Under the pieces are notes generated by a model. It had not been told where the DNA came from. It worked only from the letters and a program-made list of their open reading frames with translations, and did no database searches. This document shows positions 45,957-56,789 of a stretch of 64,000 nucleotides of DNA, piece after piece; position 1 is the first letter of the stretch; every line of letters begins with the position of its first letter. The translations under genes and the position numbers were made by a program. This DNA is from Nocardia coubleae NBRC 108252 (GTDB taxonomy: Bacteria > Actinomycetota > Actinomycetes > Mycobacteriales > Mycobacteriaceae), in the NCBI RefSeq assembly GCF_001612805.1, contig NZ_BDBD01000011.1, forward strand, positions 744,001 through 808,000, read 5' to 3'.

Positions 45957-47137
45957 ACTCACCCTTGTGGCAGTGGCTGGTGCGGCGCCGCGTCGCGGTC
46001 GCCAACGCCGGCCTCGTCGCGGTCCTGGTGCTCGGGGCCCTGTACCTGGGCGGGGTGGTCCTGCGGATCGACCCGACCGATTCGCCCTACGAGGTGACCG
46101 TCGAACTGGCCACCTCGGGTGGGCTCACGGCGGGCAGTGATGTCACGTTCCGTGGAGTCCGGGTCGGCCGGGTCCAGGACGTACGTGTCTCCGGTGACGG
46201 CATCGCCGCCGTGGCACAGATCGAGGAGGGCACCCGAATCCCGCGGGGTGGCCGGGTGGCAGTCGCCCGCCTGTCGGCGGCCGGTGAGCAGTACCTGGAT
46301 TTCCGCCCGGAAACCGAGACCGGTCCCTATCTGGAGGACGGCGCCGTGATCGCCCGCGCCGACACCGCGGTGCCCGTGCAGGTGCAGTCGGTGCTGGCCA
46401 ATATGACCGGCCTGGTGAGCGGGCTGAATCCCGAGCGGCTCAATGTCATCGTCGACGAGCTCGACAAAGCTCTCGCCGGCGGGCCGGACGGATTGCGCAA
46501 TATGATCTCCGGGCTCAGCCGGGCGATGGCCGGGCTCACCGACCTGCTGCCCCAGACCGAGCACCTGCTGCGCAATCTCGAGGTCATCGCCTCGACCACC
46601 GCGCACGCCCAACCCGACCTCGGCACCATCACGCACGCGGGCAGCGCGCTGTTCCGGCAGTTCACCGCCGCCGACGCCGAACTGCGGCACCTGCTCGAGG
46701 AAGGGCCGGGCCAGCTGGCCACCCTCGGCGGGTTCGTCTCACGCACCCAGGACCCGATCACCGACCTGGTGACGAACTTCGTCGCGATCACCCGGGCGGC
46801 GAAACTGCGTCAGCCCGCCATCGAGCTGCTGTTCCCCAGCCTGAGTCGCTTCGCCGAGGCGGTCGGTGTCCCGGCCCACGACAACGCCTTCTACACCCTC
46901 GTCGACCCGTGGCCGCGCCCGACCTGCGACTACGACACGGTGCCGATCGTGCCGACGAACAAGACCACCGACACCAGGGTGCGGCTCTACAACTACTGCG
47001 TCACCGACAATCCCGCGCTGCAGGTGCGTGGTTCGGCGAACGCACCCCGACCCCCGGGCCCCGACAACGGCGCGGGCCCGCCGCCCGGTGTCACCGGCGA
47101 CGAACTGTCCCAGCCCGCGGTGCCAGCACCCCGATAA
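45953..47137 (+). CDS. mceF: MceF
   Basis: The 394-residue last Mce subunit has an N-terminal transmembrane helix (~14-36), an MCE domain (GLTAGSDVTFRGVRVGRVQDV), a helical region and a Pro/Gly-rich C-terminal tail (NAPRPPGPDNGAGPPPGV). TAA at 47135-47137 is followed after 10 bases by the Mas gene. Confidence 0.92.
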   Translation: MNSPLWQWLVRRRVAVANAGLVAVLVLGALYLGGVVLRIDPTDSPYEVTVELATSGGLTAGSDVTFRGVRVGRVQDVRVSGDGIAAVAQIEEGTRIPRGGRVAVARLSAAGEQYLDFRPETETGPYLEDGAVIARADTAVPVQVQSVLANMTGLVSGLNPERLNVIVDELDKALAGGPDGLRNMISGLSRAMAGLTDLLPQTEHLLRNLEVIASTTAHAQPDLGTITHAGSALFRQFTAADAELRHLLEEGPGQLATLGGFVSRTQDPITDLVTNFVAITRAAKLRQPAIELLFPSLSRFAEAVGVPAHDNAFYTLVDPWPRPTCDYDTVPIVPTNKTTDTRVRLYNYCVTDNPALQVRGSANAPRPPGPDNGAGPPPGVTGDELSQPAVPAPR

Positions 47138-47147
47138 GGAGATCCCC

Positions 47148-47771
47148 ATGAGCACAGACGAAAAAGACACCGGCACAAGCGAATCCGAGACTTCTGCGGT
47201 CGCCGCAGCAGCGGAAAAACCTGCCGTCGCGTCTGAGGCGAGTCCGCCTGCTTCCCGGTGGACGGCCGAGCGCAAGTCCCTGCTGCTGCGCGGTGCCGCC
47301 GCCGTCGTCCTCGGCGCCTCGGTGGCGAGTTCGGTGATCCTGTTCCTCGAGAACAAGGAGAGCAAGGACCTGCTCGCCGCCCAGCAGGGCGCCCGCGAAG
47401 CCGCCTGCCGCTACGCCCCGGTCCTGGCCGACTACGACAGCAAGAGCCTCGACGGCTATTTCCAGGCCGTCCTCGACGGCGCGACCGGCGACTGGAAGAA
47501 GCAGTTCGAAGCGACGAGCACCGAGCTGCGCGAAGCCCTCACCCAGGGCCAGGTCACCTCGAAGGCCACCGACACCCAGTGCGCGCTACGCACCGGCGAC
47601 GAGGACTCCGCCGAGGCCATCGTGGTGATCGGCACGACCATCTCGAGCCTCGGCACCGAGCACAAGGCCAAGCCGGGCCAGCTGTCGATGGTGATGAGCC
47701 TGCACAACGACGGTGGCCGCTGGCTCGTCGAGAAGGTGAACTCCCCGCTGACAGCGACGCCCGCCCAGTGA
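47148..47771 (+). CDS. Mce-associated membrane protein (Mas)
   Basis: The 207-residue protein has an acidic Ala/Glu/Ser-rich cytoplasmic N-terminus (~40 residues), one transmembrane helix (LLLRGAAAVVLGASVASSVIL) and an NTF2/SnoaL-like outer domain (YFQAVLDGATGDWKKQFEATST, MVMSLHNDGGRWLVEKVNSP). Mas proteins stabilise Mce complexes. AGGAG precedes ATG 47148. It ends the mce operon proper, 40 bases before the tandem TetR gene, which may be co-transcribed. Confidence 0.88.
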   Translation: MSTDEKDTGTSESETSAVAAAAEKPAVASEASPPASRWTAERKSLLLRGAAAVVLGASVASSVILFLENKESKDLLAAQQGAREAACRYAPVLADYDSKSLDGYFQAVLDGATGDWKKQFEATSTELREALTQGQVTSKATDTQCALRTGDEDSAEAIVVIGTTISSLGTEHKAKPGQLSMVMSLHNDGGRWLVEKVNSPLTATPAQ

Positions 47772-47811
47772 CTCCAGCGGCCGGTCCGACCGGGTACCGA
47801 CAGGCGATAGC

Positions 47812-49053
47812 ATGACAAGCGAGATGACGAGCAAGCAGATCGACGAACCCGCCGCCCCGGCACGGCAGATCCGCCGCAGGCCGAAGAACCGGCGTGCACA
47901 GATCGCGGCCGAGTCCGCGGCGGCCTTCGGTGCGCACGGCTACCACGGCGTGAGCATGGACGACATCGCCCGCAGGCTCGACATCAGTTCCGCCGCTCTC
48001 TATCGCCACTTCCCCAGCAAGTACGCGCTGTTCCGGGAGGAGTTGCTGCGGCTGTCGGGGCTGGCGCTCAGCGCGGTCGAACTGCCGCCGGAGGCCGAAG
48101 GCTGGTCGCCGAGGGAACGTCTCGATCATGTCTTCGACGCGATCATCGCCGCCACGGTCACCAACCGGCCGACCGTGGCGCTGGCCCGCTGGGAGCGGCG
48201 ATATCTGGAGCCCGCCGACTTCACCGAGTTCACCGGGCAGTTCGTCACCGCGATCGCCGCACTGCGTGGCCTGATCCGTGACGTGCGCCCCGAACTGGAC
48301 GGGCACGACCGTGCCGTGCGCGCGGTGTCGGTGTTCGCGGTGGTCAGCAGCATCGGCGACCATCACGCGAGCCTGTCGGCGAAAACCCTTGCGCAGCTGT
48401 TGAAGTCGACCTGCTGGGCACTGGTCGACGCCGATCTGCGCGGCGAGCCGAGCACGGCGGCGGCCCGGCGGGGCCCCGACCTACCGCAACCGTTCAAACA
48501 CGAACTGCTGCTGCGCAAAGCCGTCGAGCTGTTCCACGAGCGTGGCTACCCCAATGTGAGTATGGAAGACATCGCCGTGGCCGCCGACCTGTCGGCGGCC
48601 TCCGCGGTGTACCGCTACTACCGCAGCAAGAGCGACCTGCTCGCGGCGGCGTTCCGGCGTGCCGCCGACCGGGTGTCGGCGGCGATTCCCACGGCGATCA
48701 ACACCGCCGGGACACCCGCCGAGGCGCTGGGCACGCTCATCGATCTCTATGTCGCCGGGTCTTTCGACGAACGGGCGCTGACCTTCGTCTACTACGCCGA
48801 GTTCACCCATGTCGACCAGGCCGATCAGGTGACGTTGCGGCACCTGCAGCAACTCATCATCACCGAGTGGGCGAAACTCGTCGCCGAGGCCAGGCCGGAG
48901 CTGTCGATCGGCGAGGCCAGGATCCTGGTCCATGCCGCGTTCAGCCTGGTGGTCGACCTCGGACGCGTCTTCGGTGACGACGGGATCTGCCCGCAGGATC
49001 TCGTGGTCCGGCTGCTCCAGACCGTCACCCTCGGTCGGCCGCTCCCCCGCTGA
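47812..49053 (+). CDS. Tandem-domain TetR regulator (Mce3R-like)
   Basis: The 413-residue protein is two complete TetR units in one chain. The first HTH is at ~27-73 (AAFGAHGYHGVSMDDIA, ISSAALYRHFPSK) with its ligand domain to ~205. The second HTH is at ~229-276 (LFHERGYPNVSMEDIA, SAVYRYYRSK) with its own ligand domain. M. tuberculosis Mce3R has the same size and plan, represses mce3 and lipid genes, and binds a non-palindromic site. The gene is 40 bases after the mce operon on the same strand. It is the best candidate to bind the asymmetric 19-base motif. It converges on the flavoprotein gene. Confidence 0.9.
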   Translation: MTSEMTSKQIDEPAAPARQIRRRPKNRRAQIAAESAAAFGAHGYHGVSMDDIARRLDISSAALYRHFPSKYALFREELLRLSGLALSAVELPPEAEGWSPRERLDHVFDAIIAATVTNRPTVALARWERRYLEPADFTEFTGQFVTAIAALRGLIRDVRPELDGHDRAVRAVSVFAVVSSIGDHHASLSAKTLAQLLKSTCWALVDADLRGEPSTAAARRGPDLPQPFKHELLLRKAVELFHERGYPNVSMEDIAVAADLSAASAVYRYYRSKSDLLAAAFRRAADRVSAAIPTAINTAGTPAEALGTLIDLYVAGSFDERALTFVYYAEFTHVDQADQVTLRHLQQLIITEWAKLVAEARPELSIGEARILVHAAFSLVVDLGRVFGDDGICPQDLVVRLLQTVTLGRPLPR

Positions 49054-49058
49054 GTCGT

Positions 49059-50432
49059 TCAGTCGCCGCGCGCCACCGCACGGGTGGCCGCGCGGGCGGC
49101 GACGAGCACCGGATCCCACACCGGCGAGAACGGTGGCGCGTAGCCGAGGTCTAGGGCGGTCATCTGCTCCACCGTCATCCGGGCGGTGAGTGCGACCGCC
49201 GCGATGTCGACGCGCTTGGCCGCGCCCTCGCGCCCGACGATCTGCACACCGAGCAGTCTGCCGGTGCGGCGTTCGGCGAGCATCTTCACCGTCATCGGTT
49301 CGGCGCCGGGGAAATAACCCGCACGCCCGGTGGATTCGATGGTGACCGTGTGGAACTGCAGGCCGGCTCGCTCGGCGTCGTCCTCGAGCAGACCGGTGCG
49401 GGCGACCTCGAGATCGCACACCTTGCTGACGGCGGTGCCGACCACGCCGGGAAAGGTGGCATACCCGCCGCCGATACCCGTGCCGATCACCTGGCCGTGT
49501 TTGTTGGCGTGGGTGCCGAGGGCGATGTGCACCAGCTCACCGGAGACCAGATCGAGTACCTCCACGCAGTCACCGCCCGCCCAGATGTCGTCGTGACCAC
49601 GCACCCGCTGGGCGAGATCGGTGAGAAGGCCGCCGGATTCACCGAGCGGCAGACCCGCGCGCCGGGCCAGGTCGGTGGCCGGTCGTACGCCGAGACCGAG
49701 GACGACCACATCGGCCGGGTACTCGGTGTCGGCGGTGAGCACCGCGCGCACGTGCCCATCGGCATCGGTACGCATACCGGTCACCTCGGTGCCGGTGACC
49801 AACCGGATTCCCATGCCGACCATGGCTTCTCGGACAAGGGCGCCCATATCGGGATCCAGTGTCGACATGGGCTCCGAACCCCGGGTCACCATGGTGACCC
49901 GGAACCCGCGCCGGATGAGCGCCTCGGCCATCTCGACCCCGATATAGCCCGCCCCCACGACGACGGCGTCGCGTCCCGACGACGAAACCAGCGCCTCGAT
50001 GAGGTCCTCACCGTCGTCGAGGGTCTGCACGCCGAACACACCGTCGGCGTCGATGCCGGGCAGCGGCGGGCGGATCGGGGTGGCGCCGGTGGCGAGCACC
50101 AGCTTGTCGTAGCCGGTCCAGGTCTCGGCGCCGGTGTCGAGGTCCCGCGAGAGCACTTGCCGCCCAGGGATATCGAGCTCGATGGCCTCGGTGCGCATGC
50201 GCAGATCGATCGCGCGGGCACGGTGTTCCTCGGGGGTGCGGGCGATCAGGTCGTCGGCCTCGGCGACGTCACCGCTGACCCAGTACGGAATGCCGCACGC
50301 CGAATACGAGGCGTGCCTGCCCTTCTCGAACACCACGATCTCGAGTTCGTCGGCGCCGCGCAGTCTGCGCGCCTGCGAGGCCGCCGACATGCCTGTCGCG
50401 TCGGCGCCGATGACAACCATGCGTTCGGCCAT
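49059..50432 (-). CDS. FAD/NAD(P)-dependent pyridine nucleotide-disulfide oxidoreductase, CoA-disulfide-reductase type
   Basis: The 457-residue flavoprotein starts with an FAD-binding motif (MVVIGADATGMSAA), has the single redox cysteine C46 in SYSACGIPYWVSG, an NAD(P) motif VVVGAGYIGVEMAEALI, an FAD motif IWAGGDCVEV and a C-terminal dimerisation domain. The single active-site Cys in SACGIPY marks CoA-disulfide reductase/NADH oxidase/Npx-type enzymes. It may keep CoA reduced or dispose of NADH during heavy beta-oxidation. ATG 50432 is preferred to a start 22 codons upstream that lies in the terminator hairpin. Confidence 0.85.
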   Translation of the reverse strand: MAERMVVIGADATGMSAASQARRLRGADELEIVVFEKGRHASYSACGIPYWVSGDVAEADDLIARTPEEHRARAIDLRMRTEAIELDIPGRQVLSRDLDTGAETWTGYDKLVLATGATPIRPPLPGIDADGVFGVQTLDDGEDLIEALVSSSGRDAVVVGAGYIGVEMAEALIRRGFRVTMVTRGSEPMSTLDPDMGALVREAMVGMGIRLVTGTEVTGMRTDADGHVRAVLTADTEYPADVVVLGLGVRPATDLARRAGLPLGESGGLLTDLAQRVRGHDDIWAGGDCVEVLDLVSGELVHIALGTHANKHGQVIGTGIGGGYATFPGVVGTAVSKVCDLEVARTGLLEDDAERAGLQFHTVTIESTGRAGYFPGAEPMTVKMLAERRTGRLLGVQIVGREGAAKRVDIAAVALTARMTVEQMTALDLGYAPPFSPVWDPVLVAARAATRAVARGD

Positions 50433-50451
50433 GCCGACCACGGTAGCGCGT

Positions 50452-50495
50452 GGGTTCTCGCCGCCACCCCCCAACGGTCGCGGCGGCGAGAACCC
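50452..50495 (-). terminator. Terminator after the aldehyde/acyl-CoA dehydrogenase operon
   Basis: A perfect 14-base-pair inverted repeat (50452-50465 with 50482-50495; 16-base loop) begins 6 bases beyond the acyl-CoA dehydrogenase stop on the minus strand. It separates that operon from the flavoprotein gene. Confidence 0.7.
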
Positions 50496-50501
50496 CACGG
50501 G

Positions 50502-51647
50502 TCACAGGCCCAGCGTGCGCCCGATGATGTCGCGCTGGATCTCGCTGGTGCCGCCGAAGATGGTCGACACCAGGGCACCGCGCACGTGCTTTTCCATGTC
50601 GAACTCGCGCGCGTACCCGTAGCCGCCCATCATCTGCATGCCCTCGAGCGCCACTCGCTTGGCGGTCTCGGTGGCCTTGAGCTTGGCCATCGAGGCCTCA
50701 CGCGCCAGCATCTTGTCCGGATTCGCGTCGGCCTCGCGGGCCACACTGTAGATCAGCAGCTTGGTGCACTCGATCTCGGTGGCCAGGTCGGCCAGTCGGT
50801 GCCGCAGCGCCTGGAAGGTGCCGACCGGCCTGCCGAACTGTTTGCGCTGGGTGACGAACTCCAGGGTGTCGGCGAACGCACGCTCGGCGGCACCGAGACT
50901 CATCGCGGCCAGGATCAGCCGCTCGAAGTTCAGGCCGGTCATGAGCTGACGCCAGCCGTTGCCCTCCTCGCCGACCACCGCGTTCTCGGGCAGCACGCAG
51001 TCGGTGAAGTACAGGTCGTTGGTTTCCTTCTGGTTGCCCATCAGCTCGATCGGGGTGATCTGCAGCCCCGGCGTGTCCGCGGGCACGTGGAACATGGTGA
51101 GCCCCTCGTGCTTTCCGCCCTCCTTGGAGGTGCGGGCCACGAGCAGGATGTTCTCGGAGATGTGCGCGTTGGAACACCAGGTCTTCTGGCCGTTGATCAG
51201 CCAGCCGTCGGCGGTCTTGACCGCCTTGGTCGACAGGTTGCCCACATCCGAGCCCGCCTCGGGTTCCGACATCGAGATCGACTGCGACGCACCGCGAACG
51301 ATGCCGCGCAGCACGTTCTCCTTCTGTGCGTCGGTGCCGAACTTGGCGTAGGCGCCGCCGGTGATCAGGGTCGGCCCGATCGCGCCGATCGGCAGCATGC
51401 CCCGGTGGGTCTCCTCGAGCAGGATGCACATGTCGACCATCGAGGCCGCCGACCCGCCGTACTCCTCGGGCACCGTCAGCCCCAGCCAGCCGAGCTCGGC
51501 CATCTTCGCGTAGACCGCCGGGTTGTGCTGTTCTCTGTCGTGATCGGTGAGCTCGTCACGCTGCGCCCTTGTCCCCGCCTCGCGCTTGGCGAACGCGGCG
51601 ACCGCCGCGGCGAAATCCTTCTGTTCCGAGGTGAATTCGACGCCCAT
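50502..51647 (-). CDS. Acyl-CoA dehydrogenase, isovaleryl/long-chain type active site
   Basis: This 381-residue FAD enzyme has SMSEPEAGSDVGNLSTKA (FAD/substrate loop) and WCSNAHISENILL. The C-terminal position that carries the catalytic Glu in MCAD-type enzymes is Gly here (TIFGGTSEIQ). A glutamate instead stands in NFERLILA (E242), the place used by isovaleryl-CoA and long-chain acyl-CoA dehydrogenases. It should introduce a 2,3-double bond in an acyl-CoA, possibly a branched one. ATG 51647 has AGAGGAAC upstream. It is the second gene of an operon with the aldehyde dehydrogenase (29-base gap). Confidence 0.9.
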   Translation of the reverse strand: MGVEFTSEQKDFAAAVAAFAKREAGTRAQRDELTDHDREQHNPAVYAKMAELGWLGLTVPEEYGGSAASMVDMCILLEETHRGMLPIGAIGPTLITGGAYAKFGTDAQKENVLRGIVRGASQSISMSEPEAGSDVGNLSTKAVKTADGWLINGQKTWCSNAHISENILLVARTSKEGGKHEGLTMFHVPADTPGLQITPIELMGNQKETNDLYFTDCVLPENAVVGEEGNGWRQLMTGLNFERLILAAMSLGAAERAFADTLEFVTQRKQFGRPVGTFQALRHRLADLATEIECTKLLIYSVAREADANPDKMLAREASMAKLKATETAKRVALEGMQMMGGYGYAREFDMEKHVRGALVSTIFGGTSEIQRDIIGRTLGL

Positions 51648-51676
51648 ACTGTTCCTCTGCTTCCTGATTGCTGGGT

Positions 51677-53185
51677 CTACTTGGCGCGGCCGAAGCGGCG
51701 CACCGTGAGCTTCTTGACCATCGCGATGGTCGATTCGGTTCTGGCGAAGGACTGCAGCGCCATGCCCGGAATCGCGAAGCGCTGCCGCGCGATCGAATGC
51801 GGGCGGGTGAAACCGAGCAGCCCGGCCGCACCGTGGATCCGGCCGACCCCCGACTCCCCCACGCCGCCGAACGGCAGCGCGGGAATGGCGGCGTAGGCGG
51901 CGGGGCTGTTCACCGAGGTGGCGCCCGCCCGCAGTTCGCGCGCGATGGCCATGCCGCGTTTGCGGGAGAACACCGACGAGGCGAGCCCATAGCGGGAGTC
52001 GTTGGCCAGACGGATCGCCTCGGCCACATCCTGGACCTTGCGCACCGTCAGGGTCGGGCCGAAGGTCTCCTCGCGCACCGCGAGGGAGTTCTCCGGGACG
52101 TCGACGAGCACGATCGGGCGGACGAACGGCGCCTCGATCGAATCGGCACCACCGACCAGGGCGGTCGCGCCGTCGGCGAGGGCGGCGTCGACGTGCTCGG
52201 CGACCACATCGACCTGGGCGGGCAAGGTCATCGGCCCGTAGGCGGCGTCGCCGTCGGAGCCCGGTACGAGCTCGCGCACCCGCTTGGTCAGTTCGGCGAG
52301 GAACTCGTCGTACACCGAGGCGACCACGTAGCAGCGTTCGGTGCCCACACAGGTCTGCCCGGAGTTGGCCATCGCCGACCACACGATCGCGTCGGCGGCC
52401 GCGGCCACGTCGGCGTCCTCGGCGACGATGGCCGCGTCCTTGCCACCGCATTCCAGCACGACCGGGGTGAGCCGCTCGGCGGCCGCCGCCATGATCCGCT
52501 TGCCGGTGGCGGTCGAGCCGGTGAAGGCGATCATGTCGACACCGGACTCCACCAGCGCACGGCCGGTCTCCCCCGGCCCGGTCAGCACACTCAGGATCCC
52601 TTCGGGCAGGCCGGGATTGGCCTCGGCGAAGGCGTTCACGTACCAGTGCCCGATACCGACGGTGAGCTCGCTCGGCTTGAACACGACGGTGTTGCCCGCG
52701 GCCAGGGCGTAGGCGATGGACCCGTTCGGTGTGTACACCGGGTAGTTCCACGGGCCGATCACACCGACCACACCGTGCGGGCGCTGCTCGATCACCGCCT
52801 CGTGGTTGGCCATCATCAGCCCCGGCCAGACCTTCTTGGGTTTCAGCACCCGCTGCGCGTTCTCGGCGGCCCAGTTCAGATGTTCGACCGCGGTGACGAC
52901 CTCGAGGTAGGCGTCGTCGAGCGGCTTGCCGTTCTCCGCGTGGATCAGCGCGCAGAACTCGTCCGCGCGCAGCACCAGCTGGGACGCCCAGCGTTGTAAC
53001 GCCCGCTTCCGCTCGGTGAACCCGAGTTCGCGCCATGACTGTGCGGCCACGCGAGCCTGCGCGACGACGGCCGCGACCCGCGCGGCGTCGTCGACCGGCC
53101 AGCCGCCGACGGGCTCGCCGGTGGCCGGGTTCGCTGTGGCGATCATCGTCGCAGAAATCGGTGTTGCGGTGGGGGTTTCGGTCAT
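51677..53185 (-). CDS. NAD(P)-dependent aldehyde dehydrogenase
   Basis: The 502-residue ALDH has all key residues: N147 in GPWNYPV, E245 in LECGGKDA and catalytic C279 in SGQTCVGTERC. It oxidises an aldehyde to the acid that an acyl-CoA ligase could then activate. It heads the two-gene operon with the acyl-CoA dehydrogenase. Site C1 of the repeated motif lies 105 bases upstream. The C-terminal ~30 residues (ARTESTIAMVKKLTVRRFGRAK, in part) are basic and resemble mycobacterial long-chain ALDHs. Confidence 0.9.
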   Translation of the reverse strand: MTETPTATPISATMIATANPATGEPVGGWPVDDAARVAAVVAQARVAAQSWRELGFTERKRALQRWASQLVLRADEFCALIHAENGKPLDDAYLEVVTAVEHLNWAAENAQRVLKPKKVWPGLMMANHEAVIEQRPHGVVGVIGPWNYPVYTPNGSIAYALAAGNTVVFKPSELTVGIGHWYVNAFAEANPGLPEGILSVLTGPGETGRALVESGVDMIAFTGSTATGKRIMAAAAERLTPVVLECGGKDAAIVAEDADVAAAADAIVWSAMANSGQTCVGTERCYVVASVYDEFLAELTKRVRELVPGSDGDAAYGPMTLPAQVDVVAEHVDAALADGATALVGGADSIEAPFVRPIVLVDVPENSLAVREETFGPTLTVRKVQDVAEAIRLANDSRYGLASSVFSRKRGMAIARELRAGATSVNSPAAYAAIPALPFGGVGESGVGRIHGAAGLLGFTRPHSIARQRFAIPGMALQSFARTESTIAMVKKLTVRRFGRAK

Positions 53186-53289
53186 TGTCGACCTTCCTTC
53201 AGGTCACTCGTTCGCGGTGTGGCGGTGCGCGGTTCCACTGGGCGGGCAACTCGCCGCACGAGGTGTTGACAGGCCGCGTCGGCCGCCAT

Positions 53290-53308
53290 TAAGTTAATCA
53301 CAATTCTC
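53290..53308 (+). promoter_or_regulatory. 19-base repeated operator, site C1
   Basis: The sequence is TAAGTTAATCACAATTCTC in the 215-base gap between the divergent aldehyde dehydrogenase and nitronate monooxygenase genes. It is followed two bases later by site C2. Confidence 0.7.
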
Positions 53309-53310
53309 GC

Positions 53311-53329
53311 TAAGTTAATCATGATTCTG
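53311..53329 (+). promoter_or_regulatory. 19-base repeated operator, site C2
   Basis: The sequence is TAAGTTAATCATGATTCTG, in tandem with C1 at a 21-base period (two helical turns). It ends 71 bases before the nitronate monooxygenase start codon. Confidence 0.7.
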
Positions 53330-53382
53330 TCCGGTTGCCCAGAGCCGTCCTGGTTCTGCCCGCGACCGGCGGGAACGTCTGA

Positions 53383-55190
<1,808 letters not shown>

Positions 55191-55214
55191 GTCCGGCGTT
55201 CCGCAGGAGACGAG

Positions 55215-56789
55215 ATGTCAACCGCTACCGAACCGATGCGCTCGCGACGCAATCACTGGATGAACCAGATCGCGATCCACGCCACCACGATTCCCGATTC
55301 GCCCGCGCTGCGGTTCCTCGGCAAGACGACCACCTGGGGCGAAATGCACGACCGGGTGCAACGCCTGGCCGACGCGCTCGCGCGCCGAGGTGTCGGCGAG
55401 GGCGACCGGGTGATGATCCTGATGCTCAACAACGCCGAGTACATCGAGTCGGTGTTCGCGATCAACACCCTCGGCGCCATCGCGGTGCCGGTGAACTTCC
55501 GGCTCACCCCGCCCGAGATCGTCTACCAGGTCACCGACAGCGGTGCGCGCACGATCATCACCGACACGGTGCTCGCCCCGCTGGTCGGCGCCGTCGCCGC
55601 GCAGACCGACGCGCTGGCCACCCGGATCGTGGTCGGCGGAACCACCGGTGACGGCGTCCTCGGCTACGACGACCTGCTGACCGAACAGGGCGACCCGCAC
55701 GAGCCGCTCGATGTCCCCGAAGACAGTGCCGCGCTGATCATGTACACCTCGGGCACCACCGGTAATCCCAAGGGCGCGGTGCTCACCCACCTGAACATGA
55801 ACTCCCAGGCCCTCACCTGTATCCGGGCCATGCAGTACCGCGCCGACGACATCGCCTTCTGCGCCTCACCGCTGTTCCACATCGCCGGATTGGGCAGTGT
55901 CGCCGCGTGTTTCGTGCTCGGCGCGCTCACCGTGATCCACCCGCTCAAGGCCTTCGACGCCACCGAGGTGCTCGACGCCTGGGAGCGCGAGCGGGCCACC
56001 TCAGTGTTCCTCGTGCCCGCCCAGTGGCAGATCGTGTGCGCCGATCCCACCGTGGCGCAGCGGGATCTGCGTTTGCGCGTGATCAGCTGGGGCGCCGCCC
56101 CCGCCTCCGACACCGTGCTGCGCGCGATGGCCGAGACGTTCCCGAACGCATTGAACGTCGCGGTGTTCGGGCAGACGGAGATGTCTCCGATCACCTGCGT
56201 GCTCGACGGTGAGGACGCGATCCGCAAACTCGGTTCGGTCGGCAAGCCGATCCCGACCATCGCCACCCGCATCGTCGACGACGAGATGAACGATGTCGGC
56301 CCCGGCGAGGTGGGCGAAATCGTCTATCGCGGACCGACCTTGATGCGCGAGTACTGGAACAACCCGCGCGCGACCGCCGACGCGTTCGCCGGCGGCTGGT
56401 TCCACTCGGGCGATCTGGTGCGCCGCGACGAGGAGGGCTTCGTCTACGTCGTCGACCGCAAGAAGGACATGATCATCTCCGGCGGCGAGAACATCTACTG
56501 CGCCGAGGTGGAGAACGTGCTGTTCGCCCATCCCCGCATCCGGGAGGCGGCGGTGATCGGCCGGGCCGACGACAAGTGGGGCGAGGTGCCCGTCGCCGTC
56601 GTGGTCACCGAGGACGGCGGCGAGATCACCCTGACCGACCTCGCCGAGCACCTCGACACCCACCTGGCGCGCTACAAGCACCCCAAGGCGCTGGTGGTGG
56701 TCGAGGAGCTGCCGCGCAATGCGGGCGGCAAGGTGGTCAAGCACGCACTGCGCGCCGAGCACGGTTCGGCGCAGGTGGTCAGCGGCTGA
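55215..56789 (+). CDS. Acyl-CoA synthetase (FadD-like)
   Basis: The 524-residue ANL enzyme has its phosphate loop MYTSGTTGNPKGAVL at ~176-190, FGQTEMSP, the SGDLVRRDEEGFVYVVDRKKD hinge (in two adjoining parts) and the adenylation lysine in NAGGKVVKH. It is closer in length and motifs to long-chain/cyclohexane-carboxylate ligases than the two FadDs at 954 and 31559. It closes the operon with nitronate monooxygenase and crotonase. The stop overlaps the convergent hydrolase gene by 11 bases. Confidence 0.9.
   Translation: MSTATEPMRSRRNHWMNQIAIHATTIPDSPALRFLGKTTTWGEMHDRVQRLADALARRGVGEGDRVMILMLNNAEYIESVFAINTLGAIAVPVNFRLTPPEIVYQVTDSGARTIITDTVLAPLVGAVAAQTDALATRIVVGGTTGDGVLGYDDLLTEQGDPHEPLDVPEDSAALIMYTSGTTGNPKGAVLTHLNMNSQALTCIRAMQYRADDIAFCASPLFHIAGLGSVAACFVLGALTVIHPLKAFDATEVLDAWERERATSVFLVPAQWQIVCADPTVAQRDLRLRVISWGAAPASDTVLRAMAETFPNALNVAVFGQTEMSPITCVLDGEDAIRKLGSVGKPIPTIATRIVDDEMNDVGPGEVGEIVYRGPTLMREYWNNPRATADAFAGGWFHSGDLVRRDEEGFVYVVDRKKDMIISGGENIYCAEVENVLFAHPRIREAAVIGRADDKWGEVPVAVVVTEDGGEITLTDLAEHLDTHLARYKHPKALVVVEELPRNAGGKVVKHALRAEHGSAQVVSG

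Noticed and set aside
49350..51896. An 848-codon plus-strand frame across the flavoprotein and acyl-CoA dehydrogenase genes
   Set aside because: Antisense shadow of clear enzyme genes with conserved motifs on the minus strand; it has no start context or fold.
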